This document shows positions 1-6,689 of a stretch of DNA of 56,029 bases, one piece after another. Below the pieces are notes generated by a model. It worked only from the letters and a program-made list of their open reading frames with translations. It had not been told where the DNA came from and did no database searches. Origin of the DNA: a virus; the IMG/VR virus record IMGVR_UViG_3300008108_000196, positions 1 through 56,029 of that record. One strand, written 5' to 3'. Position 1 is the stretch's first letter. Each line of letters starts with the position of its first letter. A program made the translations under genes and the position numbers.

Positions 1-630
1 ATTATCAATGGAAGTTTCCATATCCCAATCACTATGAGTTGTGAATACATCTTCCCACCAATCGTAAATCAGGTCTGTGAGTGTTTTTGATTTAGTAGAT
101 GAAACTACACCTTGCTTGACTGCTTCACGAAATGCTTCTTTCAATCCATCAGCAACTTGTTCTGGTGTTTGTGGTGTTGGTTGGTAATCAACTACACCAT
201 AACCATCGTGGATTTTGATAGTTTCTTCCATTTCATTATGAACTCGTTCTCCTCGTTCTTGTGCGGTTTCACTTACCTTTTCTTCATAAGCAGCATTGTA
301 ACCTGCTTGGAAACCCAACCACCTTGCATCATCAGTATTAGAAGCAGTTGTTCCAGTTTCAGGATACTCACCCCACCAATCTTTGTATGCTTCTTCTACT
401 CGTGATTTTGTTTTTTCCAGTTCTTCAAGGAATGAGAGTTTCTTTTCAAGCACTTTGATTTGTGCTTTTACTTCTTCAATTTCAGTCATAGGAGTTTCGT
501 ATTGTACTGGTTCAGATAGAGGAGAGATAGGGCATTTGTAGGGATTAACACAAGTGCTGTTGATTGCGTTTGTTTTCAGATAATTAGGAGCATAACACCA
601 ACCACAATCCCAGTATTTACAAGCAGTCAT
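1..630 (-). CDS. Conserved Cys-rich cyanophage protein, C-terminus cut by window edge
   Basis: At least 210 residues; the frame is still open at the left edge. The N-terminus holds a cysteine cluster (C4, C9, C12, C27, C33, with a CKYWDCGWC motif) that looks like a zinc-binding knuckle. A charged helical stretch rich in Glu and Lys follows (about 48-75), then a segment rich in Trp and aromatic residues. An internal Met at 489 could be a second start. The start at 630 is preferred because ATGA overlaps the stop of the upstream gene, as in the rest of this operon, and because it includes the Cys cluster. Function is unknown; a nucleic-acid or protein adaptor role would be a guess. Confidence 0.7.
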   Translation of the reverse strand, partial: MTACKYWDCGWCYAPNYLKTNAINSTCVNPYKCPISPLSEPVQYETPMTEIEEVKAQIKVLEKKLSFLEELEKTKSRVEEAYKDWWGEYPETGTTASNTDDARWLGFQAGYNAAYEEKVSETAQERGERVHNEMEETIKIHDGYGVVDYQPTPQTPEQVADGLKEAFREAVKQGVVSSTKSKTLTDLIYDWWEDVFTTHSDWDMETSIDN

Positions 631-806
631 AGGTTCTCCAATTCATCACTCCAAGGATAATGATAATCTACCTCAATACATTCTAAAAGTGTGCGAGCAA
701 ACATAATCTCACCATAATCAGAACCATCTTCAAAAATATCCCAACTATGGTGTGGATATTCATAATCTGGATTTAGATTATAACAATGGTGTCCATTGAA
801 TACCAT
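627..806 (-). CDS. Small hypothetical protein (59 aa)
   Basis: Short acidic protein rich in aromatic residues (His, Tyr, Trp, Asp). A TTG start at 824 would add six hydrophobic residues; ATG at 806 is the simpler choice. Its end overlaps the ATG of the next gene by four bases, and its start lies inside the end of the upstream gene. It has no recognisable domain. It is judged real because of its place in a chain of overlapping genes. Confidence 0.6.
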   Translation of the reverse strand: MVFNGHHCYNLNPDYEYPHHSWDIFEDGSDYGEIMFARTLLECIEVDYHYPWSDELENL

Positions 807-966
807 TACCAGGAGTACCACCAAATAGATAACAAGTCCAATTAGATATCTTTGGTGTGATGAGTTGATAGTCTGGGAATTTAGTTTTATACCATTCAGG
901 ATCTACCGTCAATTCAGGATTTATTGGTTGTCCTTCGTTGATTTCAGTTGATTTCCATTCAGTCAT
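778..966 (-). CDS. Small hypothetical protein (62 aa)
   Basis: Begins MTEW, like many genes in this operon, with ATGA overlapping the upstream stop. Contains several Pro and Trp residues and no recognisable motif. Its last 29 bases overlap the next gene. Function unknown. Confidence 0.6.
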   Translation of the reverse strand: MTEWKSTEINEGQPINPELTVDPEWYKTKFPDYQLITPKISNWTCYLFGGTPGNGIQWTPLL

Positions 967-1133
967 CGTATTCCATTATCAAAGAGTTCTTTTAGTTCCC
1001 GATAAAGTGGTCGCAGTTCATCATACCCAGACCCAATATCCAATAGTTCCTTATTAGCTTTTAGCATAGAATGGAGTTGTCGTGCTTGGTCTTCTGCGAG
1101 TGTGAGTTTATACTGCTTTTCAATTTCAATCAT
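963..1133 (-). CDS. Small helical hypothetical protein (56 aa)
   Basis: Predicted to be almost fully helical and charged (heptad-like Leu/Glu/Lys pattern), so a small helical bundle or coiled coil. The ATG at 1133 is chosen over a TTG at 1148 because a strong GGAGG lies 8 bases upstream and the ATG overlaps the upstream stop as ATGA. Function unknown. Confidence 0.65.
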   Translation of the reverse strand: MIEIEKQYKLTLAEDQARQLHSMLKANKELLDIGSGYDELRPLYRELKELFDNGIR

Positions 1134-1342
1134 TTCCGTGCCTCCCAATACTTACCTTCCATACCACATCCATAATACTTTCTCGCCTGATCACAATACT
1201 TACCATTAGATTTTCCAGTCACAACATTTTCAGTCACAAGAGGATGAAGGCATAAGTCAAATGTGTCTCCAAATCCAGTGATACGAGCATTCCAATCTTT
1301 CTTATACCACTTACAATCTTTACAGAGTTTGAGGTCAGTCAT
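1130..1342 (-). CDS. Small Cys-rich protein (70 aa), probable zinc-binding
   Basis: Starts MTDLKLCKDCKWY. The CxxC near residues 7-10 and three later cysteines (CLHP, CDQA, GCG) suggest a treble-clef or zinc-ribbon fold. A TTG at 1360 could extend it by six residues, but the ATG at 1342 overlaps the upstream TAA as TAATG. A zinc-stabilised phage accessory protein is the likely class; the target is unknown. Confidence 0.65.
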   Translation of the reverse strand: MTDLKLCKDCKWYKKDWNARITGFGDTFDLCLHPLVTENVVTGKSNGKYCDQARKYYGCGMEGKYWEARK

Positions 1343-1443
1343 TATTGTGATACTCTCCAAAGAAAAATAGAGACAGGAACCATAAAAACTGCAAGTTGGG
1401 CAACATCAATCCAAGTTGTAGGGTCAGAAACACATTCAGTCAT
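1342..1443 (-). CDS. 33-residue single-pass membrane microprotein
   Basis: A short acidic N-terminus with a Cys is followed by a hydrophobic run at about residues 16-29 (AQLAVFMVPVSIFLW) and a basic end, which looks like one transmembrane helix with the C-terminus in the cytoplasm. It fits exactly between its neighbours: its ATG overlaps the upstream TGA (ATGA) and its TAA overlaps the downstream ATG (TAATG). That fit is the main reason to believe it is translated. No family recognised. Confidence 0.55.
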   Translation of the reverse strand: MTECVSDPTTWIDVAQLAVFMVPVSIFLWRVSQ

Positions 1444-1625
1444 AGGTCATAAGGTTGTTGAGGGTCTTTAGTCCACAGTTTATAATACACTAACCATTTC
1501 TCTTGTTTATTATCCATCTCTGCTGTCCAGTGATGTCCATTCTCATCAATAGCATCAAGATAATGAATACCTTTGCGGTCGTCAATTACACGAGTGACAG
1601 ATACAAATTTTACCTTCTCAACCAT
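1440..1625 (-). CDS. Small hypothetical protein (61 aa)
   Basis: Predicted beta-rich (alternating Val/Tyr/Trp), beginning MVEKVKFVSVTRV. It overlaps the upstream gene by 8 bases and the downstream microprotein by four. Function unknown. Confidence 0.6.
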   Translation of the reverse strand: MVEKVKFVSVTRVIDDRKGIHYLDAIDENGHHWTAEMDNKQEKWLVYYKLWTKDPQQPYDL

Positions 1626-1911
1626 TTTTCACAACCTCAAATGTAGGGACACCTTTTTCATCAAACTCTACAGCAAGATTTACTGTATAACCAACATTAG
1701 TTTTCCATACTGCATTCTGGAACTCTGTAGTTTCTTTCTCTGGATACTTTGCTTTGTAAGTTCCATCTACAAATTCATTAGCATCCACATCACCAAGATA
1801 ATGAAGGTTGATGAACTTTCGCAGTTTTACTTGGTCATAACTTGAAAGTTCAACTGTTACTGGAACAACAAACTTGTTTTCTGGTTTTAAAAGATCGTCA
1901 AGGTCAGTCAT
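1618..1911 (-). CDS. Hypothetical protein (97 aa)
   Basis: Starts MTDLDDLLKPENK. Mixed alpha/beta pattern with no recognised motif. Overlaps its neighbours by 8 bases on each side, consistent with translational coupling in the operon. Function unknown. Confidence 0.65.
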   Translation of the reverse strand: MTDLDDLLKPENKFVVPVTVELSSYDQVKLRKFINLHYLGDVDANEFVDGTYKAKYPEKETTEFQNAVWKTNVGYTVNLAVEFDEKGVPTFEVVKNG

Positions 1912-2110
1912 CGGTAAGATACTCGTGTTGGTGTGCTTGCCATCGTAGCAGAGTTGGGATGGAGGATGGTTGGATGCCCATAGATTCTAACACAATCACA
2001 AACCAGTCAGCAGTAGCATCAATCACATTCTGTGCCATAATCTCACTGTTATCTGGTGATCGGTCGATAGCATCTTCAACCATTTTAAGTAGTTTAGTTT
2101 TATCAGTCAT
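1904..2110 (-). CDS. Small helical hypothetical protein (68 aa)
   Basis: Starts MTDKTKLLKMVEDAI; an amphipathic helix is followed by a hydrophobic helix (about residues 28-45). Overlaps its neighbours by 8 and 4 bases. Function unknown. Confidence 0.6.
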   Translation of the reverse strand: MTDKTKLLKMVEDAIDRSPDNSEIMAQNVIDATADWFVIVLESMGIQPSSIPTLLRWQAHQHEYLTDD

Positions 2111-2457
2111 ACTCCGTCTCCAGTTTCATTCCATCCATCTGGATGATTATCCATACGTGTAACTATCTCTTCAATCTCCTCCCAGTGTTTCTCCACTTCT
2201 TTTACACGATACATAAAACTATCTTCACCATGATCACCAGAATACAGATAATCAATATGACGCATGATTTCTGATACCTTACGCATCTGACGAAGTTGCT
2301 TCCTTAAATACTTGATAGTTTCTGGTGAAAAATTGGGAGCATACTCATACTCATCTAGCTTTTTGTTGTTGTTTTGGATTTCTACTTCCAACTCATCAGC
2401 AAACTGTGCTACCTTGTAGTAATCATAACCGCAGTCACCAAAATGTCCGCCGCTCAT
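2107..2457 (-). CDS. Hypothetical protein (116 aa), helical
   Basis: N-terminal MSGGHFGDCGYDYYK followed by long charged helices (about residues 20-100) that look like a helical hairpin. Proteins beginning MSGGHF are familiar small phage proteins of unknown function. It is part of the overlapping operon, with a 4-base overlap on each side. Confidence 0.65.
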   Translation of the reverse strand: MSGGHFGDCGYDYYKVAQFADELEVEIQNNNKKLDEYEYAPNFSPETIKYLRKQLRQMRKVSEIMRHIDYLYSGDHGEDSFMYRVKEVEKHWEEIEEIVTRMDNHPDGWNETGDGV

Positions 2458-2648
2458 TGTTGTGCCTCAATAATAAATTTGATTTGTTGGAGATCTTCTA
2501 TACGTTCTTTACATAGATCATATTCCTCACAATACCAATCAAGATCTGGATTTTCTTGATTAGTTTCCTCACGAATGTCCCATTCAAGACACTGAAGATG
2601 ACCTTCTTGATCTTGAATGAAAAAGTTTAGAGTATCAATTAGTGCCAT
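2454..2648 (-). CDS. Small acidic hypothetical protein (64 aa)
   Basis: Strongly acidic and helical, with three Cys residues. Overlaps the upstream proline-rich gene by 14 bases and the downstream gene by four. No recognised domain. Confidence 0.6.
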   Translation of the reverse strand: MALIDTLNFFIQDQEGHLQCLEWDIREETNQENPDLDWYCEEYDLCKERIEDLQQIKFIIEAQQ

Positions 2649-2943
2649 TTGTGGTCGGTGCAGGTGGGGGAGGAGGTGCTACAGGTGGCATCATAGCAGG
2701 TTTTGGCTCTGGAGCAAGCACAGGAGGTTCTGCAACTGGCTCTGGCAGTGGCTCTGGCTCTGGTTCTGGAACAGGAGCTGTCTTAGAAAGATCTTCCAGT
2801 TTTTGATCCAACTCATTTAGTTTCTGATCTAATACAGTTGGTGGTTGTTGTGAATTTGCTTCAGTAAGTTTCCATCCAGCAGCAGCAGCACCAAAGATAC
2901 TTGCAAGAGCAGCAACAGTTGAAATGGTCTTGGTGAAACTCAT
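2635..2943 (-). CDS. Membrane-anchored proline-rich protein (102 aa)
   Basis: A basic start and a hydrophobic segment (about residues 7-25, Ala-rich) form an N-terminal membrane anchor or signal sequence. A short amphipathic helix follows (about 38-55, with a repeated LDQKL motif), then a Pro/Glu repeat tail (about 57-95, PEPEPEPLPEP type). The layout resembles periplasm-spanning proteins such as TonB-like linkers or spanins, but no Cys lipobox is seen, so a spanin role is only a possibility. Confidence 0.6.
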   Translation of the reverse strand: MSFTKTISTVAALASIFGAAAAGWKLTEANSQQPPTVLDQKLNELDQKLEDLSKTAPVPEPEPEPLPEPVAEPPVLAPEPKPAMMPPVAPPPPPAPTTNGTN

Positions 2944-3149
2944 TTAGCCTCCAGTTGATCGAGTTTTTCATTCACAAAATCAGTCATATCAATGTCACTG
3001 ACAATGATGCCAGCGTCATCGCAATCTAACATAAACTCCATGAATGCTCCCAGAATGAGACAGGCACGGCGTTTATCATGCTTTGTGATAGCAGTATGTG
3101 GCATAGCAACATACTTTACCACATGCTCGTAGAGTTCGTCGTAGGTCAT
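2940..3149 (-). CDS. Hypothetical protein (69 aa)
   Basis: Helical, beginning MTYDELYEHVVKYV. Overlaps both neighbours as ATGA. No recognised motif; function unknown. Confidence 0.6.
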   Translation of the reverse strand: MTYDELYEHVVKYVAMPHTAITKHDKRRACLILGAFMEFMLDCDDAGIIVSDIDMTDFVNEKLDQLEAK

Positions 3150-3328
3150 TCTTCATCCTCCTCAAATCCACCAATACCAATATCTACAAAGGTAGAACCA
3201 TCAACATCCTCAAAGAGTTGAAAATCAAAATCACCTTCATAAAAGTGATATTTGTGCCCATCTGTAATCCTTACTTCTTGGTCAAGTGGAAACTCTTTGA
3301 GTTTTTCAATCCATTCAGCAACAGTCAT
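3146..3328 (-). CDS. Small acidic hypothetical protein (60 aa)
   Basis: Begins MTVAEWIEKLKEFPLDQEV, a helix then strand pattern often seen in short phage proteins (helix, then EVRITDG). The C-terminus is very acidic. Overlaps its neighbours by four bases. Confidence 0.6.
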   Translation of the reverse strand: MTVAEWIEKLKEFPLDQEVRITDGHKYHFYEGDFDFQLFEDVDGSTFVDIGIGGFEEDEE

Positions 3329-3510
3329 TTGAATTGCTCCAATACATCAATTACATGTTGGATACAATCTTTGGGAATGTGAATGGTCTGACAAGTTGCA
3401 CCATTCCCATCACCAAAGCGAACAGTTCCATACTCATCAGCGGAGAAATCATAACTGAAACCATCTTCATAGTCAATAATTTTAATTTCTTTAGTGATGT
3501 GGTAAGTCAT
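3325..3510 (-). CDS. Small hypothetical protein (61 aa)
   Basis: Beta-rich with alternating hydrophobics and one Cys; starts MTYHITKEIKI. The ATG overlaps the upstream TGA and its own TGA overlaps the next ATG. Function unknown. Confidence 0.6.
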   Translation of the reverse strand: MTYHITKEIKIIDYEDGFSYDFSADEYGTVRFGDGNGATCQTIHIPKDCIQHVIDVLEQFK

Positions 3511-3668
3511 CGGATGTAAAGATGTTTTTTGTTTACAATCATATGATCCAGAACCTGTGCTAGCTTCTGTTCATATGTGGGGTTGTTGTGTTTCAAACAC
3601 TCAGCATAAGCATCGTGCAGACGAGCATAAAGATCTTCCCAGTGGGTTTTGTCGATGGGTTTGATCAT
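3507..3668 (-). CDS. Small hypothetical protein (53 aa)
   Basis: Begins MIKPIDKTHWEDLY; helical with a basic C-terminus. It fills the space between two other operon genes exactly: ATGA at its start with the upstream stop, and its TGA overlapping the ATG of the next gene. The exact fit and coding character support it despite its size. Confidence 0.6.
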   Translation of the reverse strand: MIKPIDKTHWEDLYARLHDAYAECLKHNNPTYEQKLAQVLDHMIVNKKHLYIR

Positions 3669-3874
3669 TTCAGGGTCTCAATCTCTTTGGACAGTGCCAT
3701 CATATCACCTCGGTCAACCACTGTCAAGTTGTTAAGCTTTGCTGCTGTCATGGTTTTCACATGTTCCAAGGTCTTGCGGATGACGGCAGCAACCAGCTTT
3801 TGCTCGGTATCTGCCCATGTGTTACGCTCGTGCCAAATAGCATCCATTAATTTTTGTGCTCTATCACTCATCAT
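3665..3874 (-). CDS. Small helical hypothetical protein (69 aa)
   Basis: Starts MMSDRAQKLM (the second Met at 3871 is equally possible). Mostly helical, Ala/Lys/Thr-rich. Overlaps the upstream gene by about 10 bases and the next by four. Function unknown. Confidence 0.6.
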   Translation of the reverse strand: MMSDRAQKLMDAIWHERNTWADTEQKLVAAVIRKTLEHVKTMTAAKLNNLTVVDRGDMMALSKEIETLK

Positions 3875-4238
3875 TTGACTCCTGATTATCTAAAAGATCT
3901 GACATGCGTTTCAGTTGGTCTAAATCCATAGGAATAAGTTTTTCTTCCCCACGATCAATACGATCTACCATTTCTTGTAGATGTTCCAGAAACTCTTTTG
4001 GTAGTGTATCATCATCACCAAGATAAGACCAGAAGCAATCACGACATTCTTCAAAAGGATCATCATAAAACATGAGAGCATAATCCTTCCAGTTTCCAGT
4101 CATCAAATCACCCCAGTTACGGAATGAATGATTGATGCTCTGCCAGCCAGTAAACCAGCAGTGACCAATCCAATAGTCCCACCAACTCATTTTAGGTTTG
4201 TTTGGTGATGTTCCTTTAACTTCTCGTGAAAAAATCAT
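3864..4238 (-). CDS. Aromatic-rich hypothetical protein (124 aa)
   Basis: The first 75 residues are very rich in Trp, Phe and Tyr (WWDYWIGHCW and similar). A charged helical C-terminus follows, with Cys residues at about 64 and 68. It could be a small membrane-associated or protein-binding domain, but there is no true transmembrane segment. Overlaps neighbours by 4 and 10 bases. Confidence 0.6.
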   Translation of the reverse strand: MIFSREVKGTSPNKPKMSWWDYWIGHCWFTGWQSINHSFRNWGDLMTGNWKDYALMFYDDPFEECRDCFWSYLGDDDTLPKEFLEHLQEMVDRIDRGEEKLIPMDLDQLKRMSDLLDNQESNDE

Positions 4239-4630
4239 CGTCCTGTCACATCCTGAAAATCTTGTAGTTTGCCAGATCTAAAATGCAATCGGCACCGTGG
4301 CCAATCTTCCCATTTTCCTTTCCACCATTCAGGATATACTTCAACATATTTTGTGATATGGTGTGGCACATATTTACCATGCTTGCCAGTTGGAACCCAT
4401 TCATAGTTTAGAAATAGTTTTTTAGGATCATAACGTGGATCATCCTCTTTAATTTCCTCGTATGTGCTTGCGCCTCTATAATCAGGATACCACAACTGAC
4501 CAGCTGGATCTAACCAGTAGTCAGTCATTGTACCACCAAGACCATCTTCAATGTCTTTGGTTTGGCACACTACATTAGTAAATGGTTCACCCAAATCATA
4601 CGATGAGCGAAAATAATCAAACATTCCCAT
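4235..4630 (-). CDS. Hypothetical protein (131 aa), MGMFDYF family
   Basis: The opening MGMFDYFRSSYDL with later Trp-rich segments (WPRCRLHF, EVYPEWWKG) matches a type of small phage protein of unknown function common in T4-like cyanophages. Overlaps the thioredoxin-like gene by 14 bases; a second Met at 4624 would still overlap. Function unknown. Confidence 0.6.
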   Translation of the reverse strand: MGMFDYFRSSYDLGEPFTNVVCQTKDIEDGLGGTMTDYWLDPAGQLWYPDYRGASTYEEIKEDDPRYDPKKLFLNYEWVPTGKHGKYVPHHITKYVEVYPEWWKGKWEDWPRCRLHFRSGKLQDFQDVTGR

Positions 4631-4892
4631 GCTTTTCTACCGTAGTCCTCCAGAAATCAGAAGTCATGTGCTGAGACCCTGCCATTTTAGCAATGATCAC
4701 GCCATCCGTCAATGCCACGAGCGTTGGTGTGGCATCAACACCACAGTCACGAGCAAAGTCAGACCACACACCATTCTGCTTAGCATTGGTGATGGTCACA
4801 ACATTCTCCCATCCTTCTACTTTCTTGAGTTGTGTTTCGGCATACATGCAAGGGCGACAACCTTCTTGCACAAATAAATGAATTTCAGTCAT
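4617..4892 (-). CDS. Thioredoxin/glutaredoxin-like protein (91 aa)
   Basis: The fold is read from the order of motifs: a beta strand (IHLFVQ), a CxxC redox centre (C12-R-P-C15), a middle strand (NVVTIT), and a cis-proline motif (ATPT, P56) before the last strands. The short length fits a glutaredoxin or mini-thioredoxin. Such proteins act as electron donors for ribonucleotide reductase or as cytosolic thiol reductants; the phage partner is not in this window. Starts MTEIHLF, three bases after the upstream gene's stop. Confidence 0.8.
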   Translation of the reverse strand: MTEIHLFVQEGCRPCMYAETQLKKVEGWENVVTITNAKQNGVWSDFARDCGVDATPTLVALTDGVIIAKMAGSQHMTSDFWRTTVEKHGNV

Positions 4893-4894
4893 AA

Positions 4895-5104
4895 TTACAA
4901 TAATTCAAAACAAACAGAATTAAATTTACCCTTTACACCACGAAGTTCTATTTTAGTATGATAAGCATGATGCTCTACATGTTCAATGTAATACTTATCA
5001 CCAACAATTAACATATCTCTTGGATCATCATTACTGCCCCAATTAATTTGTTCTTGAGAGCAGCCAATATATCTGACTGTTATACCAGAATGTAATTTGT
5101 CCAT
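4895..5104 (-). CDS. Small beta-rich hypothetical protein (69 aa)
   Basis: Strand-rich sequence with a VGDKYYIEHVEHH segment resembling small SH3-like barrels of phage and bacterial unknowns. One base separates it from the oxygenase gene stop and two from the thioredoxin-like start. Function unknown. Confidence 0.6.
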   Translation of the reverse strand: MDKLHSGITVRYIGCSQEQINWGSNDDPRDMLIVGDKYYIEHVEHHAYHTKIELRGVKGKFNSVCFELL

Positions 5105-5105
5105 T

Positions 5106-5696
5106 TTAAGAATTTGGAAAAGAAGAATCTAAGTATATCCATCCAGTACAAACATATTTGGTTTGTTTTATTGGAGGAGTTCCTTGATGATAAAATGGCC
5201 AAGCAGCAGGAAATATAATAAGTTTACCTGTCTCTGGTTGGATTTTTGTACCATCAATAAATTCGGTATGTCCACCCTCTTCCACTGTATTTAAATACCA
5301 AAGATAAGTTAAAAATCTTGCTTGTTTTTCCGTAGAAAAAAAGTCATGATGCCACTTGTAAAATCCACCTGGAAGAGTTTCCTGTATCTGATAGCCATGA
5401 TCATCATACCTATCAGTATTTAACCAAAGTAGCTTTCTTTTATGTAAATCTCTATATTCATTCAAAGCTTTTGTCAGGGAATCAAAAAAAGTTTGATCCT
5501 CTTCTTTCCAGGTATCAAATTTAGATATATTAATATCAGTAGATTGTTTTATATCTAAAATTACCCCTCCACCAGTTTTCCCTTGTGTCTTATTAGGATC
5601 TAATTTGAATTTTTTAATACAGTGTTGACAAAATTCTTCTGTTAAAGCATCTTCTTTGATGTAATAAAAATCACTTAATTTATTATATTCAGTCAC
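5106..5696 (-). CDS. 2OG-Fe(II) oxygenase (196 aa)
   Basis: Double-stranded beta-helix dioxygenase of the prolyl-4-hydroxylase type. Visible iron ligands are H116-x-D118 (WHHDFF) and distal H170 (FYHQGTPP); K180 two turns later (KYVCTGW) would bind 2-oxoglutarate. These enzymes couple 2OG decarboxylation to substrate hydroxylation. Members of this class are common in cyanophages, but substrates are unknown and might be protein or nucleic acid. The start at 5696 lies inside the end of the upstream small gene (8-base overlap). Confidence 0.85.
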   Translation of the reverse strand: MTEYNKLSDFYYIKEDALTEEFCQHCIKKFKLDPNKTQGKTGGGVILDIKQSTDINISKFDTWKEEDQTFFDSLTKALNEYRDLHKRKLLWLNTDRYDDHGYQIQETLPGGFYKWHHDFFSTEKQARFLTYLWYLNTVEEGGHTEFIDGTKIQPETGKLIIFPAAWPFYHQGTPPIKQTKYVCTGWIYLDSSFPNS

Positions 5697-5865
5697 TTGC
5701 CCTCCATTGCTTACCTAAACTACGAATTGTTTGGAATTCTTCTACATGCTCAAGGATGCGGTGTGCTGCTACTTCTGCTCTTTGTTCATCCCACACGGCA
5801 ACATCACCATAAAATTCCCATAGCTCTTGCTTAATCGTGTCGATCAGTTTGTCGTAATGAGTCAT
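5689..5865 (-). CDS. Small hypothetical protein (58 aa)
   Basis: Begins MTHYDKLIDTIKQELWEFYG; a single helical domain, Glu-rich. The start overlaps the upstream membrane protein gene by 35 bases and the stop overlaps the oxygenase gene by 8. Supported by frame fit and by the MT- start shared with its neighbours. Function unknown. Confidence 0.55.
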   Translation of the reverse strand: MTHYDKLIDTIKQELWEFYGDVAVWDEQRAEVAAHRILEHVEEFQTIRSLGKQWRASD

Positions 5866-6091
5866 CTTTTAAGTCCTTTTCAAGTTGTCGAGTCATGCGT
5901 TCGATACGCCAGTTCAATGTCCAGCGTGGAATTGGATTGATTGGATGAAACCTAACAATCCACCATGCACGTTTTACTTGAACCCAAGCAAAGCGTACCA
6001 TAAGCTCTATGAATATAGCTACATTTTTATCAACGACAATCATGTAACATACTATAGCAAATACCGTGAATATAGCATAGTAATACAACAT
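5831..6091 (-). CDS. Small membrane protein (86 aa)
   Basis: One strong hydrophobic helix at about residues 2-22 (YYYAIFTVFAIVCYMIVV) is followed by a second amphipathic segment (about 25-45) and a basic, Trp/Arg-rich cytoplasmic tail. The positive charges after the helix predict N-out/C-in topology. The ATG at 6091 overlaps the upstream TGA (TGATG); a TTG at 6109 is less likely. Function unknown; holin-like or host-membrane-acting roles cannot be judged. Confidence 0.6.
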   Translation of the reverse strand: MLYYYAIFTVFAIVCYMIVVDKNVAIFIELMVRFAWVQVKRAWWIVRFHPINPIPRWTLNWRIERMTRQLEKDLKDDSLRQTDRHD

Positions 6092-6408
6092 CAGTCTCTT
6101 TGCCTCCAATCATCTGATTTATCTTGTTTAAACCACTCAGCAAGTGTGGTAGGGTCTTGAGGACCAATCAGATGATTTGAAGGGTCTGGGTCACCAATAT
6201 CTAATCCCTGCATCAATTCATCTAAACTACCTTTAGGTGCTTCTCCCTGAATTGCTATCCTCCTCGCCTTTCTTAGAATTGCTTCTGCACTTTTATTGTG
6301 AGTTGCCCACTTCTGTGCCCATTGCATTTCTTCAAAAGAAACACTTAGACCACCTTGAATCCTTGCAGCAATATCTTCTAGGCGAAGACGAGTTTCGGTC
6401 GAGAGCAT
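6091..6408 (-). CDS. Hypothetical protein (105 aa), first gene of the small-gene operon
   Basis: Helical N-terminal half (ETRLRLEDIAARI) and a loop-rich C-terminus. It is the first gene after the late-type motif CTAAATA at 6428-6434. All genes leftward to the window edge follow with little or no spacing, so it probably heads that transcript. Function unknown; not a recognised family. Confidence 0.65.
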   Translation of the reverse strand: MLSTETRLRLEDIAARIQGGLSVSFEEMQWAQKWATHNKSAEAILRKARRIAIQGEAPKGSLDELMQGLDIGDPDPSNHLIGPQDPTTLAEWFKQDKSDDWRQRD

Positions 6409-6427
6409 AATTTGTTTGCGTCTGAGG

Positions 6428-6434
6428 TATTTAG
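6428..6434 (-). promoter_or_regulatory. Candidate late promoter CTAAATA
   Basis: Minus-strand CTAAATA, the cyanophage version of the T4 late element TATAAATA, 19 bases upstream of the gene ending at 6091. It sits in the 27-base gap after the 6436-6687 gene and is the only promoter-like motif noticed before the long small-gene operon. Confidence 0.5.
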
Positions 6435-6435
6435 G

Positions 6436-6687
6436 TTAAAACCACGATCCTCGCAGTGATTTACGTGACGATTTCATAGCTTTGTAAAGCTTTTTGATTT
6501 CTTCGTAACCTTCTTCTGCTTTCATTTTACCGCCGATTACCATCGAGTTGATGTATCCAGCATGAGTTACAAAGTTATTTAAATTGTTGGTTAGAGCAAG
6601 CTCCAAAAAACTCATGTCTGTTTCTGGATTAATAGCTGGAGCAGGGCAAAGAAATTCTTCTTTAGTTTGTTGTTTTGTGGTAGCCAT
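6436..6687 (-). CDS. Small helical protein downstream of uvsW (83 aa)
   Basis: Disordered N-terminus (about 1-20) then two or three helices (SFLELALTNNLNNFV; EEGYEEIKKLYKAM) with a basic end. It follows uvsW by two bases. In T4 a small helical protein, UvsW.1, also follows uvsW; the position and helical character are similar, but I cannot confirm homology from sequence alone. It may be a helicase partner. Confidence 0.6.
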   Translation of the reverse strand: MATTKQQTKEEFLCPAPAINPETDMSFLELALTNNLNNFVTHAGYINSMVIGGKMKAEEGYEEIKKLYKAMKSSRKSLRGSWF

Positions 6688-6689
6688 AA

